Assembly (NCBI GenBank): GCA_049273695.1
Contig: JBASRE010000059.1
Location: 223,970 to 287,969 of the forward strand
Direction: 5' to 3'
DNA from: UBA11740 sp049273695
Lineage (GTDB): Bacteria; Acidobacteriota; Blastocatellia; Pyrinomonadales; Pyrinomonadaceae
DNA: 64,000 nucleotides
Of this stretch, positions 33,624-41,267 are shown piece after piece. Positions within the stretch are counted from its first letter, which is position 1, and the number at the start of each line of letters is the position of its first letter. Made by a program: the position numbers and the translations under genes. A model generated the notes under the pieces. It did not search any database, was not told where the DNA came from, and saw only the letters and a program-made list of their open reading frames with translations.

Positions 33624-33729
33624 TGCTTTTGCGTGTTTCTCTTTGCGACGTTGCGCCTTCGCGTGAGCCATCCGGTCGCGACAAAGGATGTTCACGCAAA
33701 GGCGCAAAGACGCAAAGTTCCGCAAAGAA
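33624..33729. repeat. GCAAAG-word inverted repeat
   Basis: TTTGCGTGTTTCTCTTTGCG words (33630-33665) mirror GCAAAGGCGCAAAGACGCAAAG words (33698-33727). It fills the gap between the divergent aconitase start and the DUF2891 stop. Confidence 0.85.
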
Positions 33730-33735
33730 GAGAAG

Positions 33736-34998
33736 CTAGGGCGCGGGTGTCGTCAACATATACACCGCAAACGACGCCAGCCAATGTTCGCCTTCATAAC
33801 TGCCGCTGGCGACATGCGGAAGGGCGGCCTGCGCGTGGGCGGTCGCCGAACGAGCGAGGACCGCGCGCGACGGATCGTTGCGCGGCAAAGCAGTTGCGAT
33901 GCTGCGCATGCACCAGGCGCGACTCAGATTCAAACCGTCAAGATGCACAAGCTTCGGATCAGTGCGGTCGGTGACGATCGCAGGTTGCAGAAGCTGTCTC
34001 GGTTGATTGCGCGCGACACCCGGCAGAAACCGATGAAACCACGCGGCGAATTCTCTTCCCTTCATTACCCGGCGCATTAAATCGGCTTCCATCAATGCCG
34101 CGGAAAAGAAGTCTTCGCCGCCCGGCTCCCAGGCACCCGGATAATTTACGTCGCGGCCAAAATACGTGCGGCTGCGCTCAGTGATCAGCGTTTCGAGCTT
34201 TCGATTTCCCACCGCGCGCGCGTAGTCGAGCGCGAACGCGAGACCGAACGCCGTGTTCGGATGCACGCCCGTGCGAATTGGATAATTCTGCTTTGGCAGA
34301 AACGCCAGGTATCTCTCGGCAAAGGCAGCAGCCAGCGGCTGCAGATTCCTTGACCACTTTCGCCCGTCTTCGTCGTTCCAGCCGTGCAGCTCCTCCGCCA
34401 GCTTCAGAAGCCACGCCCAACCGTAAGTCCGTTCGAACGAGGCGCGACTCTTTTGATTTAGATACGCGACTTCGGCGGCAATGTTCTTCGCGCTGAGGTT
34501 GTCATCCAATGCCTCGCGAATCTGACGCCCCTCAGTAAGATTCGGAAACGTTTTCAGCAAATGAACGAGCATCCAGTGGCCGTGCACCGTTGAATGCCAA
34601 TCAAAGCAACCATAGAACGCCGGGTGCAGTTCTTTCGGATTGCGAACCTCTGACGCATCGTTCATGGTGTGATCGAGCTTTTGCGGAAATTCTTTCCGGA
34701 CACATTTCAAAGCGAGGCGCGCGAAATGCGAAGCTTGTGTTTGGTTTAGGGAGAGCTGTTCGCGCGTAGTTGATTGCGCGAGACTACCGGCAGGCAGGAA
34801 CAAAACTATCGTCAGAATCAGAACTCGTGCAATGAGGCCTGTCTCGGTGTCTCTGTGTGGACTTTGTGTCTCTGCGGTTGATTCCCTCTCGCGTTCTGTT
34901 CCACCACAGAGGCACTGAGATCCACAGAGACACAGAGAGTTCTTTCGCAAGCTATTTCGGTTGGACACGTCTTCAGATTGAGTCCGCATCTCGCACAA
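33736..34998 (-). CDS. DUF2891 protein, secreted
   Basis: 420 residues in the open frame. The DUF2891 core runs from about residue 80 (FARLALKCVRKEFPQK) through YGCFDWHSTVHGHWML near 128 to the end. A signal-peptide-like stretch LIARVLILTIVLFLPAG precedes it. The first 54 codons come from a CACAGAG-type repeat, and no ATG, GTG or TTG lies between that repeat and the signal peptide. The true start is therefore uncertain: ATG 34998, a nearby in-frame ATG, or GTG at about 34965. An alpha/alpha-barrel hydrolase fold is likely; the activity is unknown. Confidence 0.8.
   Translation of the reverse strand: MCEMRTQSEDVSNRNSLRKNSLCLCGSQCLCGGTERERESTAETQSPHRDTETGLIARVLILTIVLFLPAGSLAQSTTREQLSLNQTQASHFARLALKCVRKEFPQKLDHTMNDASEVRNPKELHPAFYGCFDWHSTVHGHWMLVHLLKTFPNLTEGRQIREALDDNLSAKNIAAEVAYLNQKSRASFERTYGWAWLLKLAEELHGWNDEDGRKWSRNLQPLAAAFAERYLAFLPKQNYPIRTGVHPNTAFGLAFALDYARAVGNRKLETLITERSRTYFGRDVNYPGAWEPGGEDFFSAALMEADLMRRVMKGREFAAWFHRFLPGVARNQPRQLLQPAIVTDRTDPKLVHLDGLNLSRAWCMRSIATALPRNDPSRAVLARSATAHAQAALPHVASGSYEGEHWLASFAVYMLTTPAP
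34843..34943. repeat. CACAGAG-word inverted repeat at the DUF2891 5' end
   Basis: TCTCGGTGTCTCTGTGTGG at 34842-34860 is mirrored by CCACAGAGGCACTGAGA and CCACAGAGACACAGAGAG at 34904-34941. It lies inside the open frame that supplies the possible starts of the DUF2891 gene. Confidence 0.85.
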
Positions 34999-35036
34999 TT
35001 TTGACCGTGGTTCCCGGCACTGTAAAAAGTCGTTCC

Positions 35037-35561
35037 TTACCGCATGATCAACAGAACGTCTGTCAAACGATTGACGACGCCGAGCAGCGTGCGCCCCGAT
35101 TGATCGAACTGTCCCATGGCCGCTTGAGCTTCTGCATCAGCAGCACCGGAAGCTGAACCGGCGAGCCTCAGATAGTAGCTCTGTAATCCGGGCGTGCTGC
35201 GAAAATAAATTTCCAACGCATCGAGACCTTCGCGCACGTTTCGCAGACTGGTCTTCACGGTTGTTTTGTTCGTCTCGTTCTGCTGAAGAGCAGTGGGCGA
35301 CGCTTCGTTCTTCTTCGCTGCTTCATCGATCTGCTCGATTCCTTTGGCGACTCCGCCCAGCAGATACAGGAACCTCGTCAGGATCTTCACCTGATCGGCG
35401 ACTCTCGTGGCTCCGGCCATGCGGATCTCGGCGGCTTGGGCAGCAGTGGATGTTTCCGCACGGGATCGCTGGGGAGTGCTCCTTCGCGTGCGCGTCTGGC
35501 TAAACGCGGTGATGGGCAAAAGCAATAAGCAGGCGGCGGCAATAATTGCGTAGCGGTTCAT
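35037..35561 (-). CDS. Secreted small protein of unknown function
   Basis: 174 residues from the ATG preceded directly by GGAGGAAAC, giving the signal peptide MNRYAIIAAACLLLLPITAF ending SQ. The mature part is helical and Ala/Gln-rich without cysteines; VADQVKILTRFLYLLGGVAK and a run of paired helices suggest a small bundle. Divergent from lipB with 58 bases between starts. No family is recognised. Confidence 0.75.
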   Translation of the reverse strand: MNRYAIIAAACLLLLPITAFSQTRTRRSTPQRSRAETSTAAQAAEIRMAGATRVADQVKILTRFLYLLGGVAKGIEQIDEAAKKNEASPTALQQNETNKTTVKTSLRNVREGLDALEIYFRSTPGLQSYYLRLAGSASGAADAEAQAAMGQFDQSGRTLLGVVNRLTDVLLIMR

Positions 35562-35619
35562 GTTTCCTCCGGTCGTCACTAAAACTGCGCTGCGGTACAA
35601 TCGCGATTCTACTCTGTCC

Positions 35620-36348
35620 ATGAGCGAACGGCGAAATCTGAAAGTTGAACGTCTTGGCCGCGTCGAATACGGCGCAGCGCTGGATATTCAGAAGCAAACC
35701 GAAGCGTTAGTGTTGGCCGGTGCACAGCCGGACACACTGCTTTTGCTCGAGCATCCGCACGTGCTGACCATGGGGCGACGTTCAGCGCCGGGCGCGATCA
35801 TCGCTGCCGATGAAGTGTTGCAGGCGCGCGGCGTCACAGTCTTTGAAACAAACCGCGGCGGTAAAGCGACTTATCACGGGCTGGGCCAGGTGGTGGGATA
35901 TCCGATCATCAACCTGAGTCCGGACCGCAAAGACGTGCATCGTTTCGTGCGGGACTTGGAAGAGGTGCTGATTCGCGCGATGTCGGACTTCGGCATCGAA
36001 ACGTTTCGTATTGCCGGTTTGACCGGAGTGCATACGCCGCGCGGCAAAGTCGCGGCCATCGGCGTGCACATCGCGCGCTGGGTGACGACACACGGCTTCG
36101 CACTGAATGTGAATACTGATTTAAGTTACTTCAACCTGATCGTCGCATGCGAAGGCGAACCGGTAACTTCAATGAAGGAGTTGCTGGGACGCGAGATAGA
36201 TTTGAGCAAAGTCGAAGATCGCATCGCGGAAAGATTCGCGGAAGTGTTCGAGATGGATGAGGTCAGTACCGGGAGCGGACCGGGGTCCCCGCGCGGGCAG
36301 CCCGCGGGGGGTGGTGGTTGCGACCGGATCCTGGCTTTATCCACATGA
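35620..36348 (+). CDS. lipB: Octanoyl-ACP:protein N-octanoyltransferase LipB
   Basis: 242 residues. RGGKATYHGLGQVVGYPIIN is the LipB signature; GVHTPRGKVAAIGVHIARWV carries the active-site Lys and FNLIVACEGE the catalytic Cys. It moves octanoate from ACP to lipoyl domains, the step before LipA, whose gene is 5 kb downstream. The last 15-20 residues (TGSGPGSPRGQPAGGG...) are read from a GC-rich repeat and lie beyond the family's normal end near FEMDEV. Confidence 0.95.
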   Translation: MSERRNLKVERLGRVEYGAALDIQKQTEALVLAGAQPDTLLLLEHPHVLTMGRRSAPGAIIAADEVLQARGVTVFETNRGGKATYHGLGQVVGYPIINLSPDRKDVHRFVRDLEEVLIRAMSDFGIETFRIAGLTGVHTPRGKVAAIGVHIARWVTTHGFALNVNTDLSYFNLIVACEGEPVTSMKELLGREIDLSKVEDRIAERFAEVFEMDEVSTGSGPGSPRGQPAGGGGCDRILALST

Positions 36349-36384
36349 CTGTACACCCGGTTGCTACCGCTCACGGTACTGACC
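36261..36384. repeat. GGTCAGTACCG inverted repeat spanning the lipB stop
   Basis: GGTCAGTACCGGGAGCGG (36261-36278) is mirrored by CCGCTCACGGTACTGACC (36367-36384), with a nested CCCCGCGCGGGCAGCCCGCGG hairpin at about 36288-36308. The element supplies the lipB tail and stop and ends 12 bases before the dehydratase ATG. Confidence 0.9.
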
Positions 36385-36395
36385 TCATATCGCCA

Positions 36396-37349
36396 ATGCT
36401 GACACTCGATCTAATCAAACAAGCCGCCGAACGAATCGCCGATCGCGTGCATCGCACGCCGATCGCGACTTCGCGCGCCTTTAACGAAGTCGCCGGCTGC
36501 GAAGTCTTCTTCAAATGCGAAAACCTGCAACGCGCGGGCGCGTTTAAAGCGCGTGGCGCGGCAAATAGAATTCTTTCGCTCACTGATGACGAAAAGAAGC
36601 GGGGCGTGCTCGCCGTTTCTTCCGGCAATCACGCGCAGGCGGTCGCGCTCGCGGCGCGCGAAGCCGGTGTGCGCGCGGTCGTTTGCATTCCTGATGATGC
36701 GCCGAAAATGAAAGTCGCCGGCATGCGCAGCTACGGCGCCGACATTCGCGTCTTCGATCGCCACAAAGACGACCGCGACGCTTTTGGCCGCGAGATCGCT
36801 GAACGCGAAGGGCTGGTGCAGGTTCCGGCCTACGATGACTTTTTGATCATGGCCGGTCAGGGAACGTGCGGCCTGGAGCTGGTGGAAGAAGTTCCGGACT
36901 TGGATTGCATCCTGACGCCTTGCAGTGGCGGCGGGTTGTTTGCTGGAGTCAGCACCGCAGCGAAGGGATTGAGTCCTTCCATCAGATGCTTTGCCGTCGA
37001 ACCCGACACGGCGAACGACACCCAGCAATCAATTGCCAGGGGTGAGCGCGTCAAGATTTCTCCGCCGCCCACAATTGCTGACGGGTTGCGGGTGCAAAAG
37101 CCCGGCGAACTCACTTTCCCCATCACGCGTCAAAACGCCGAAGCAGTTCTGACGGTAACGGACGACGAGATCATCGCCACGATGAAATTTATCTTGTTTA
37201 GAATGAAGATGGTCGTCGAACCGTCAGGAGCCGCCGCTGCGGCCGCGGTGTTTACGAAAAAGATTCCGCAAAACTGCCGGCGCGTGGGCGTCGTATTATC
37301 CGGTGGTAATGTTGATAGCGATGTACTCGCCGAAATTCTGAAGGACTAG
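36396..37349 (+). CDS. Threonine/serine dehydratase (PLP fold type II)
   Basis: 317 residues from the ATG giving MLTLDLIKQAAERIADRVHR; an upstream frame extension reads the repeat and is rejected. The PLP Lys is in RAGAFKARGA, the substrate loop is SSGNHAQAVA, and the phosphate-binding loop CSGGGLFAGV. It lacks the C-terminal ACT regulatory domain, so it resembles catabolic threonine ammonia-lyase or serine racemase rather than biosynthetic IlvA. Product would be 2-oxobutanoate or pyruvate plus ammonia. Three bases before the next small gene. Confidence 0.9.
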   Translation: MLTLDLIKQAAERIADRVHRTPIATSRAFNEVAGCEVFFKCENLQRAGAFKARGAANRILSLTDDEKKRGVLAVSSGNHAQAVALAAREAGVRAVVCIPDDAPKMKVAGMRSYGADIRVFDRHKDDRDAFGREIAEREGLVQVPAYDDFLIMAGQGTCGLELVEEVPDLDCILTPCSGGGLFAGVSTAAKGLSPSIRCFAVEPDTANDTQQSIARGERVKISPPPTIADGLRVQKPGELTFPITRQNAEAVLTVTDDEIIATMKFILFRMKMVVEPSGAAAAAAVFTKKIPQNCRRVGVVLSGGNVDSDVLAEILKD

Positions 37350-37352
37350 CGA

Positions 37353-37610
37353 ATGATGAATCACATCTTCTTGCTCGATGCAGCGCCTGAGCCGGTCTCT
37401 GTCGGTATTGGAATCGCAGGTTTGATCCTGGTTGCCGTTGTTGTGTTGATGCTGACGGCGGCCGTTTTGGTCGGATTCGTTTTCCTCTTCAAGCGATTAA
37501 GACGAACTGACGGCGGAAGCACGCGTGTGGTCGTGGGCGACGTTTGTTTGAATCTGGACAACGCGGCTCAATCTGGTGCTCAGTCTCAGAGCAGTCCAAA
37601 CCAGCCGTAA
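37353..37610 (+). CDS. Small single-pass membrane protein
   Basis: 85 residues. A strong hydrophobic stretch spans about 18-48 (GIGIAGLILVAVVVLMLTAA...), followed by FKRLRR and a polar Gln/Ser-rich tail. It starts three bases after the dehydratase stop and overlaps the convergent membrane-protein gene by 25 bases. No family is recognised. Confidence 0.55.
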   Translation: MMNHIFLLDAAPEPVSVGIGIAGLILVAVVVLMLTAAVLVGFVFLFKRLRRTDGGSTRVVVGDVCLNLDNAAQSGAQSQSSPNQP

Positions 37611-37978
37611 GCATTCAAGACCTCACCGGCCCCGAACGACGCGAGATTCGCGACGACGATGGCGGCGAAGTCTCGCCACATCGAACTCTTTCCTAAATCC
37701 TCTGATCTGCCGTAAGCCAGCCAAAACAAAATGCATTCGGCGACGGGTGCGAATGTTTCGGCGACGACGAGATACGCCGCGCGCGAGCGACTTTCGAACA
37801 GCGGCGGCAGCACGAGCACGACGACGGGATAAGTACACGCCGTCAGCCACAGTCCCGCCAACAGTCTTCGCTTAATCGAATGTCGTTTCGAGAGGCCGAC
37901 GAGAAGAATCGGAGTTTCGATCAGAATTGTGAGCAGGTAACCAAACGGCAGGAAGCGCCAAAGAGCGGAAGACGACAT
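37586..37978 (-). CDS. Polytopic membrane protein, unknown
   Basis: 130 residues with about four hydrophobic helices (LPFGYLLTILIETPILLVGL; LLAGLWLTACTYPVVVLVL; AYLVVAETFAPVAECILFW; DFAAIVVANLASFGAGEVL). Glu residues inside the helices are notable. No family is recognised. It overlaps the convergent small gene's 3' end. Confidence 0.65.
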   Translation of the reverse strand: MSSSALWRFLPFGYLLTILIETPILLVGLSKRHSIKRRLLAGLWLTACTYPVVVLVLPPLFESRSRAAYLVVAETFAPVAECILFWLAYGRSEDLGKSSMWRDFAAIVVANLASFGAGEVLNAYGWFGLL

Positions 37979-37999
37979 TTCTCTGATTGCGGAACTTGT

Positions 38000-38329
38000 T
38001 TACAACCCCAACCCTGCGCGCAGAGATCTCTCCAGATCGCGTTCGTCGGATCCTGAGATCGAACCGACCGTTCTGATGACCAGCGACTGCTGAATGGTAA
38101 AGACATCACCCTTCACCGCAGAAGGCACGTTGAGGCCCGCGGCCTGCCAATTCTCCATCGCGAAGTCGCCCGGCTGAAGCTGGTCAGTCTTACTTGTCAG
38201 TGGAACGATCAAGACGTCTTGCGAGGGATGGGCGGCGCTAACGACTATTGCAGGTCTTACTTTCGAACTTGTTAAGTCGGAAAATGGGAAGCGAACGAGG
38301 ATGACACTACCTCGAGAGTAGTTCGGCAT
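38000..38329 (-). CDS. mazF: MazF-type mRNA interferase
   Basis: 109 residues from the ATG giving MPNYSRGSVILVRFPFSD, a typical MazF/PemK start; RPAIVVSA near residue 25 and VPLTSKTD near 45 complete the family pattern. It would cleave mRNA at short motifs. The antitoxin gene overlaps it by 23 bases upstream on the same strand. Confidence 0.88.
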   Translation of the reverse strand: MPNYSRGSVILVRFPFSDLTSSKVRPAIVVSAAHPSQDVLIVPLTSKTDQLQPGDFAMENWQAAGLNVPSAVKGDVFTIQQSLVIRTVGSISGSDERDLERSLRAGLGL

Positions 38330-38504
38330 AGACGTCGTCCTCCGGGTTTCCCCAGATCGCTTCCAGCGACGACTCGCTGGCATCGAGCCAGGACTCGCCG
38401 TTCGTCACAATCGTCACGAATACCTCCGTGCCGTCAGGTATCGATAGTTCATCGAGCGGCTCCAGTCGTCCTTCGCTAACAATGGCGCGAATCGTTTCTT
38501 GCAT
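38307..38504 (-). CDS. Antitoxin partner of MazF (DUF104-like)
   Basis: 65 residues. IRAIVSEGRLEPLDELSIPDGTEV has the swapped-hairpin look of DUF104/AbrB-type antitoxins; the C-terminal WGNPEDDVYAELLSR probably binds the toxin. It overlaps the mazF start and likely represses the shared promoter. Confidence 0.8.
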   Translation of the reverse strand: MQETIRAIVSEGRLEPLDELSIPDGTEVFVTIVTNGESWLDASESSLEAIWGNPEDDVYAELLSR

Positions 38505-38559
38505 AACGAGTGTTCATTTTACCCAAAACCACAGGAATAGTAACGGGTTCGTCGGACAA

Positions 38560-39597
38560 TCACAGCATTCTCAACAGGAACGGCGCTTCGGCGAGCACGT
38601 GCGCGATGGCGACGGTAAAATAAATGTCTCGGGTGGCATTGTAGTTCATCGAAAAGCCGAGCCACAGTACCGCCACGATAAAGAGACTGAAGATGAGAAC
38701 ACTGGCGATCAGTTTCGGAAAGCCACGCGAGTGGCCGGCGACCGGAATGGTCTTTACTTTCCAAATTGCGCCGGTTGCGCCAATCAACGGCAGCGCCACG
38801 ATCCAGACGCCATAGTGCAGCATCTCGAGAAACACGTGCGTCGAAACAAGCATGTGACTCGAGACATTCGGCAGAAGCTCTGCACCGGCGTGTTGCGTGA
38901 TACGCCAGAACAACCCGTTGTCTTCGGCCAGCGACGGCGTGCGTGAAAGCTGCCAGAGCATGCCGGCCAACAGAACCGGCAGAAGCATCAGACACCGGCG
39001 ATACGTCTTGAGCCATTCCGGCTTTGTGCGGCGCAAGTGCCGATCAAGAAACCAGAGCGCAACAAGTGGATGTAGATAGACGATCCCAAGACTGAACAGA
39101 TCGGGCACGAGCCAGTTGACCGCGCACAGGCCAAAGGCGACCGGCAAAGCCCATGACCAATCGCGTCGCGAGGTTTGGCGGCCACGCATCGCGACCAGCA
39201 CGGCAATCCATAACAAGAGGCCCGTATTCCACGTCGCAATCGCCGTCGGCCAGTTCTGGCCTGACCAAAGGTTCGCGTAGTAAAGCGCCGGCAACGAAAC
39301 GTAAGCGAGTGTCAGCGCGAAAATTCCGCCGAACGCGACGATGAAGAAGTTTCGCGAGCGGCCAAATCGCACCGGTAGACGCGTGAGGAAGTAGCGCAGC
39401 TCAAACCAATTGTGCGGACCGGCGAAAAGGAAAACGGTCGCGATTGACGCCGTCAACGGCACCCAACTGGCAAACGCTGCCGATAAAAGCGCGCTGCCAA
39501 TCAGAATGGCCGCGAACAATCGTGCAGACACGTGCGCTCGCTCGCGTGCCTTAGCGCGCGGCCATGTCGCGATCGAAATGTTTTCAGCTCGTTCCAT
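38560..39597 (-). CDS. Polytopic membrane protein with conserved-looking histidines
   Basis: 345 residues with about eight or nine membrane helices. Histidines sit at helix ends or interiors: FAGPHNWFELRY near 60, YLHPLVALWFLDRHL near 175, STHVFLEMLHYGVW near 258 and AIAHVLAEAPFLLRM at the C-terminus. That spacing is reminiscent of membrane metalloenzymes, but no catalytic signature is certain. It stands alone between MazEF and a repeat. Confidence 0.65.
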   Translation of the reverse strand: MERAENISIATWPRAKARERAHVSARLFAAILIGSALLSAAFASWVPLTASIATVFLFAGPHNWFELRYFLTRLPVRFGRSRNFFIVAFGGIFALTLAYVSLPALYYANLWSGQNWPTAIATWNTGLLLWIAVLVAMRGRQTSRRDWSWALPVAFGLCAVNWLVPDLFSLGIVYLHPLVALWFLDRHLRRTKPEWLKTYRRCLMLLPVLLAGMLWQLSRTPSLAEDNGLFWRITQHAGAELLPNVSSHMLVSTHVFLEMLHYGVWIVALPLIGATGAIWKVKTIPVAGHSRGFPKLIASVLIFSLFIVAVLWLGFSMNYNATRDIYFTVAIAHVLAEAPFLLRML

Positions 39598-39604
39598 CTG
39601 CAGC

Positions 39605-39719
39605 TTTGTACTTTGTTCCTTGTTCTTTGTACTTTGTACTTTGTACTTTGCTTTCTCAGTCTCGGCGACTCAATTTGAACAGACATCAAAGCACAAAGTA
39701 CTAAGTCCAAAGCACAGTC
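39605..39719. repeat. CTTTGTA-word inverted repeat
   Basis: CTTTGTACTTTGTTCCTTG words at seven-base spacing (39605-39650) are mirrored by AAAGCACAAAGTACTAAG and AAAGCACAG words (39687-39718). It fills the gap between two same-strand genes; no coding potential. Confidence 0.9.
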
Positions 39720-39740
39720 ACCCAGCGCGCCTGTGCTGAC

Positions 39741-40325
39741 CTACTCGCCCGGTCGATTCGGATTCCGCACCGGAATGATCACTTTAATGTCACCGTCGCC
39801 TGGAACGATCTCGATTGAGACATCGGCGTCGGTCTCTTTGCCGTCCTTTAAATTCTGCGCCAGGTTCCGCCATCTAACGTATCCCGGCGGGCCGGCATTC
39901 GCGCGCACGATTACAGTCGCGAAGCCAAAGACGAATGCGATCACCAGCACAGCCGCGACGGCTTTTATATTTCTCCGCTGATTCGAACGCGCCAGCCAAA
40001 CACCTGCGAACGACACGGCAAGAAACATGAACAGTCCGGCCATCATCGTGCGGGTCGAGCTGTGCCTGATGCTTTGCATCAGCGATGCTGAATCGTCTCC
40101 CCTTTGCACCGCCTCATTAAGCTCTTTCAGCGTTTCTGCCGGGATTAGCACTCTCGCGTCGGAGATCTTGCTATCTGACGTGATGGTCAGTGAGCTGTTA
40201 ACGGATATCTGCCTGATTGGTTCGATTGGTTTTGTTGGTTTCGGCCGAGCGATGTCGCCAAAGGCAAACGCAAAGCTCGTTAACAAAGCTGCGATCGCCG
40301 CTGTGGAAATCAGAATTCGCTTCAT
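39741..40325 (-). CDS. Secreted/membrane protein, tandem paralogue 1
   Basis: 194 residues, the same length as its neighbour at 40546-41130 and clearly homologous along its whole length (MKRxLIS..., SSTRTMMAGLFMFLAVSFAG, ANAGPPGYVRW, IPVRNPNRPGE). A signal peptide, a polar domain and one membrane helix pair (about 93-140) are followed by a C-terminal domain. GGAGG lies six bases before the ATG. Function unknown. Confidence 0.8.
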   Translation of the reverse strand: MKRILISTAAIAALLTSFAFAFGDIARPKPTKPIEPIRQISVNSSLTITSDSKISDARVLIPAETLKELNEAVQRGDDSASLMQSIRHSSTRTMMAGLFMFLAVSFAGVWLARSNQRRNIKAVAAVLVIAFVFGFATVIVRANAGPPGYVRWRNLAQNLKDGKETDADVSIEIVPGDGDIKVIIPVRNPNRPGE

Positions 40326-40360
40326 AAGGTCCTCCGAAATTCAGCGCACTATACCGCAGG

Positions 40361-40386
40361 ACCGCCCACGGTGACGGGCGGTTTTT
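40361..40386. other. GC-rich hairpin with T-tract between the paralogues
   Basis: ACCGCCC (40361-40367) pairs with GGGCGGT (40376-40382), followed on the + strand by TTTTTA. This has terminator form for the + strand, where no upstream gene is seen; on the - strand it lies in the 5' leader of the paralogue-1 gene. Confidence 0.5.
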
Positions 40387-40411
40387 ACTAAGCGCGCGTA
40401 CTCGTCTTTTA

Positions 40412-40545
40412 AAGTAAGTGACTAGTGGCCAGTGACATGTGACAAGAGAACGAACTCACCGTCACCTGCCCCTCGTCATCACTCATCACTCATCACTCAT
40501 CACTCATCACTCATCACTCATCACTCATTACTCATCACTCGACTC
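40412..40545. repeat. TCATCAC heptamer tandem array
   Basis: About ten copies of the 7-mer TCATCAC run from 40475 to 40540 with few changes. The preceding stretch AGTGACTAGTGGCCAGTGAC (40419-40438) is a degenerate inverted partner. It ends at the stop of the paralogue-2 gene. Confidence 0.92.
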
Positions 40546-41130
40546 TCACTCGCCAGGTCGATTCGCATTGCGCAGCGGAACGATCAACCTAATCTGGCCG
40601 TCGCCGGGAACGATTTCGATATCAACACCGGCGGTCGTCGCTTTGCCGTCTTTCAAAGCTTGCGGCAGATTCTGCCAGCGAACGTATCCCGGCGGTCCGG
40701 CGTTCGCGCGTACAATGACTGTCGCCGCTCCGAATACGAACGCAATCACCAGCACCGCGGCGATGGCTTTCACGTTCCGACGCTGATTCGAACGCGCGAG
40801 CCAAACACCCGCGAACGAAACGGCGAGAAACATAAATAGTCCAGCCATCATTGTGCGCGTCGAACTGTGCGTGATGCTTTGCATCAGCGAAGCCGAACCG
40901 TCTTTCCTTTGCGCCGCCTCATTAATCGCCTTCAACGTCTCCGCCGGAATTTGCAGTCGCGCGTCCCAGGTTTTGCTGTCCGACGAAATGGTCAGCCCAT
41001 GGTGAAGGACTATTTGTCCGTGAGGCTCAGTCGGTGTCGTCGGCCTCGGCCGGGCAATGTCGCCGAACGCGAAAACAAAACCGGTCAGCAATGCGCCAAC
41101 CGCTGCCATCGAAATCAAAGTTCGTTTCAT
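40546..41130 (-). CDS. Secreted/membrane protein, tandem paralogue 2
   Basis: 194 residues, homologous to the downstream copy over the full length; differences cluster in the polar N-terminal half (PHGQIVLHHGL versus PIRQISVNSSL) while the membrane segment is almost unchanged. It has a signal peptide and one helical hairpin around residues 93-140. Function unknown; the pair looks like a local gene duplication. Confidence 0.8.
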   Translation of the reverse strand: MKRTLISMAAVGALLTGFVFAFGDIARPRPTTPTEPHGQIVLHHGLTISSDSKTWDARLQIPAETLKAINEAAQRKDGSASLMQSITHSSTRTMMAGLFMFLAVSFAGVWLARSNQRRNVKAIAAVLVIAFVFGAATVIVRANAGPPGYVRWQNLPQALKDGKATTAGVDIEIVPGDGQIRLIVPLRNANRPGE

Positions 41131-41150
41131 GTTTCCTCCGTAAACTAGTC

Positions 41151-41229
41151 AGCCACAGATGAACACAGATTTGCGCAGATAAGAAGAACTAATTTCGATC
41201 TGTATTTATCTGTGTCCATCTGTGGCCCT
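41151..41229. repeat. CACAGAT-word inverted repeat
   Basis: GCCACAGATGAACACAGATT (41153-41172) mirrors AATTTCGATCTGTATTTATC and CTGTGTCCATCTGTGGC (41190-41226). It lies in the divergent gap before lipA. Confidence 0.88.
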
Positions 41230-41267
41230 TTTGCCTTGGATGCCGATTCCGAGACGCGAATGCTAGA

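Noticed and set aside
40361..40386. Terminator for a + strand gene
   Set aside because: No + strand gene ends upstream; kept only as an unexplained hairpin.
40475..40540. TCATCAC array as CRISPR or as a replication origin iteron set
   Set aside because: Units are only seven bases with no spacers, and no replication gene is near.
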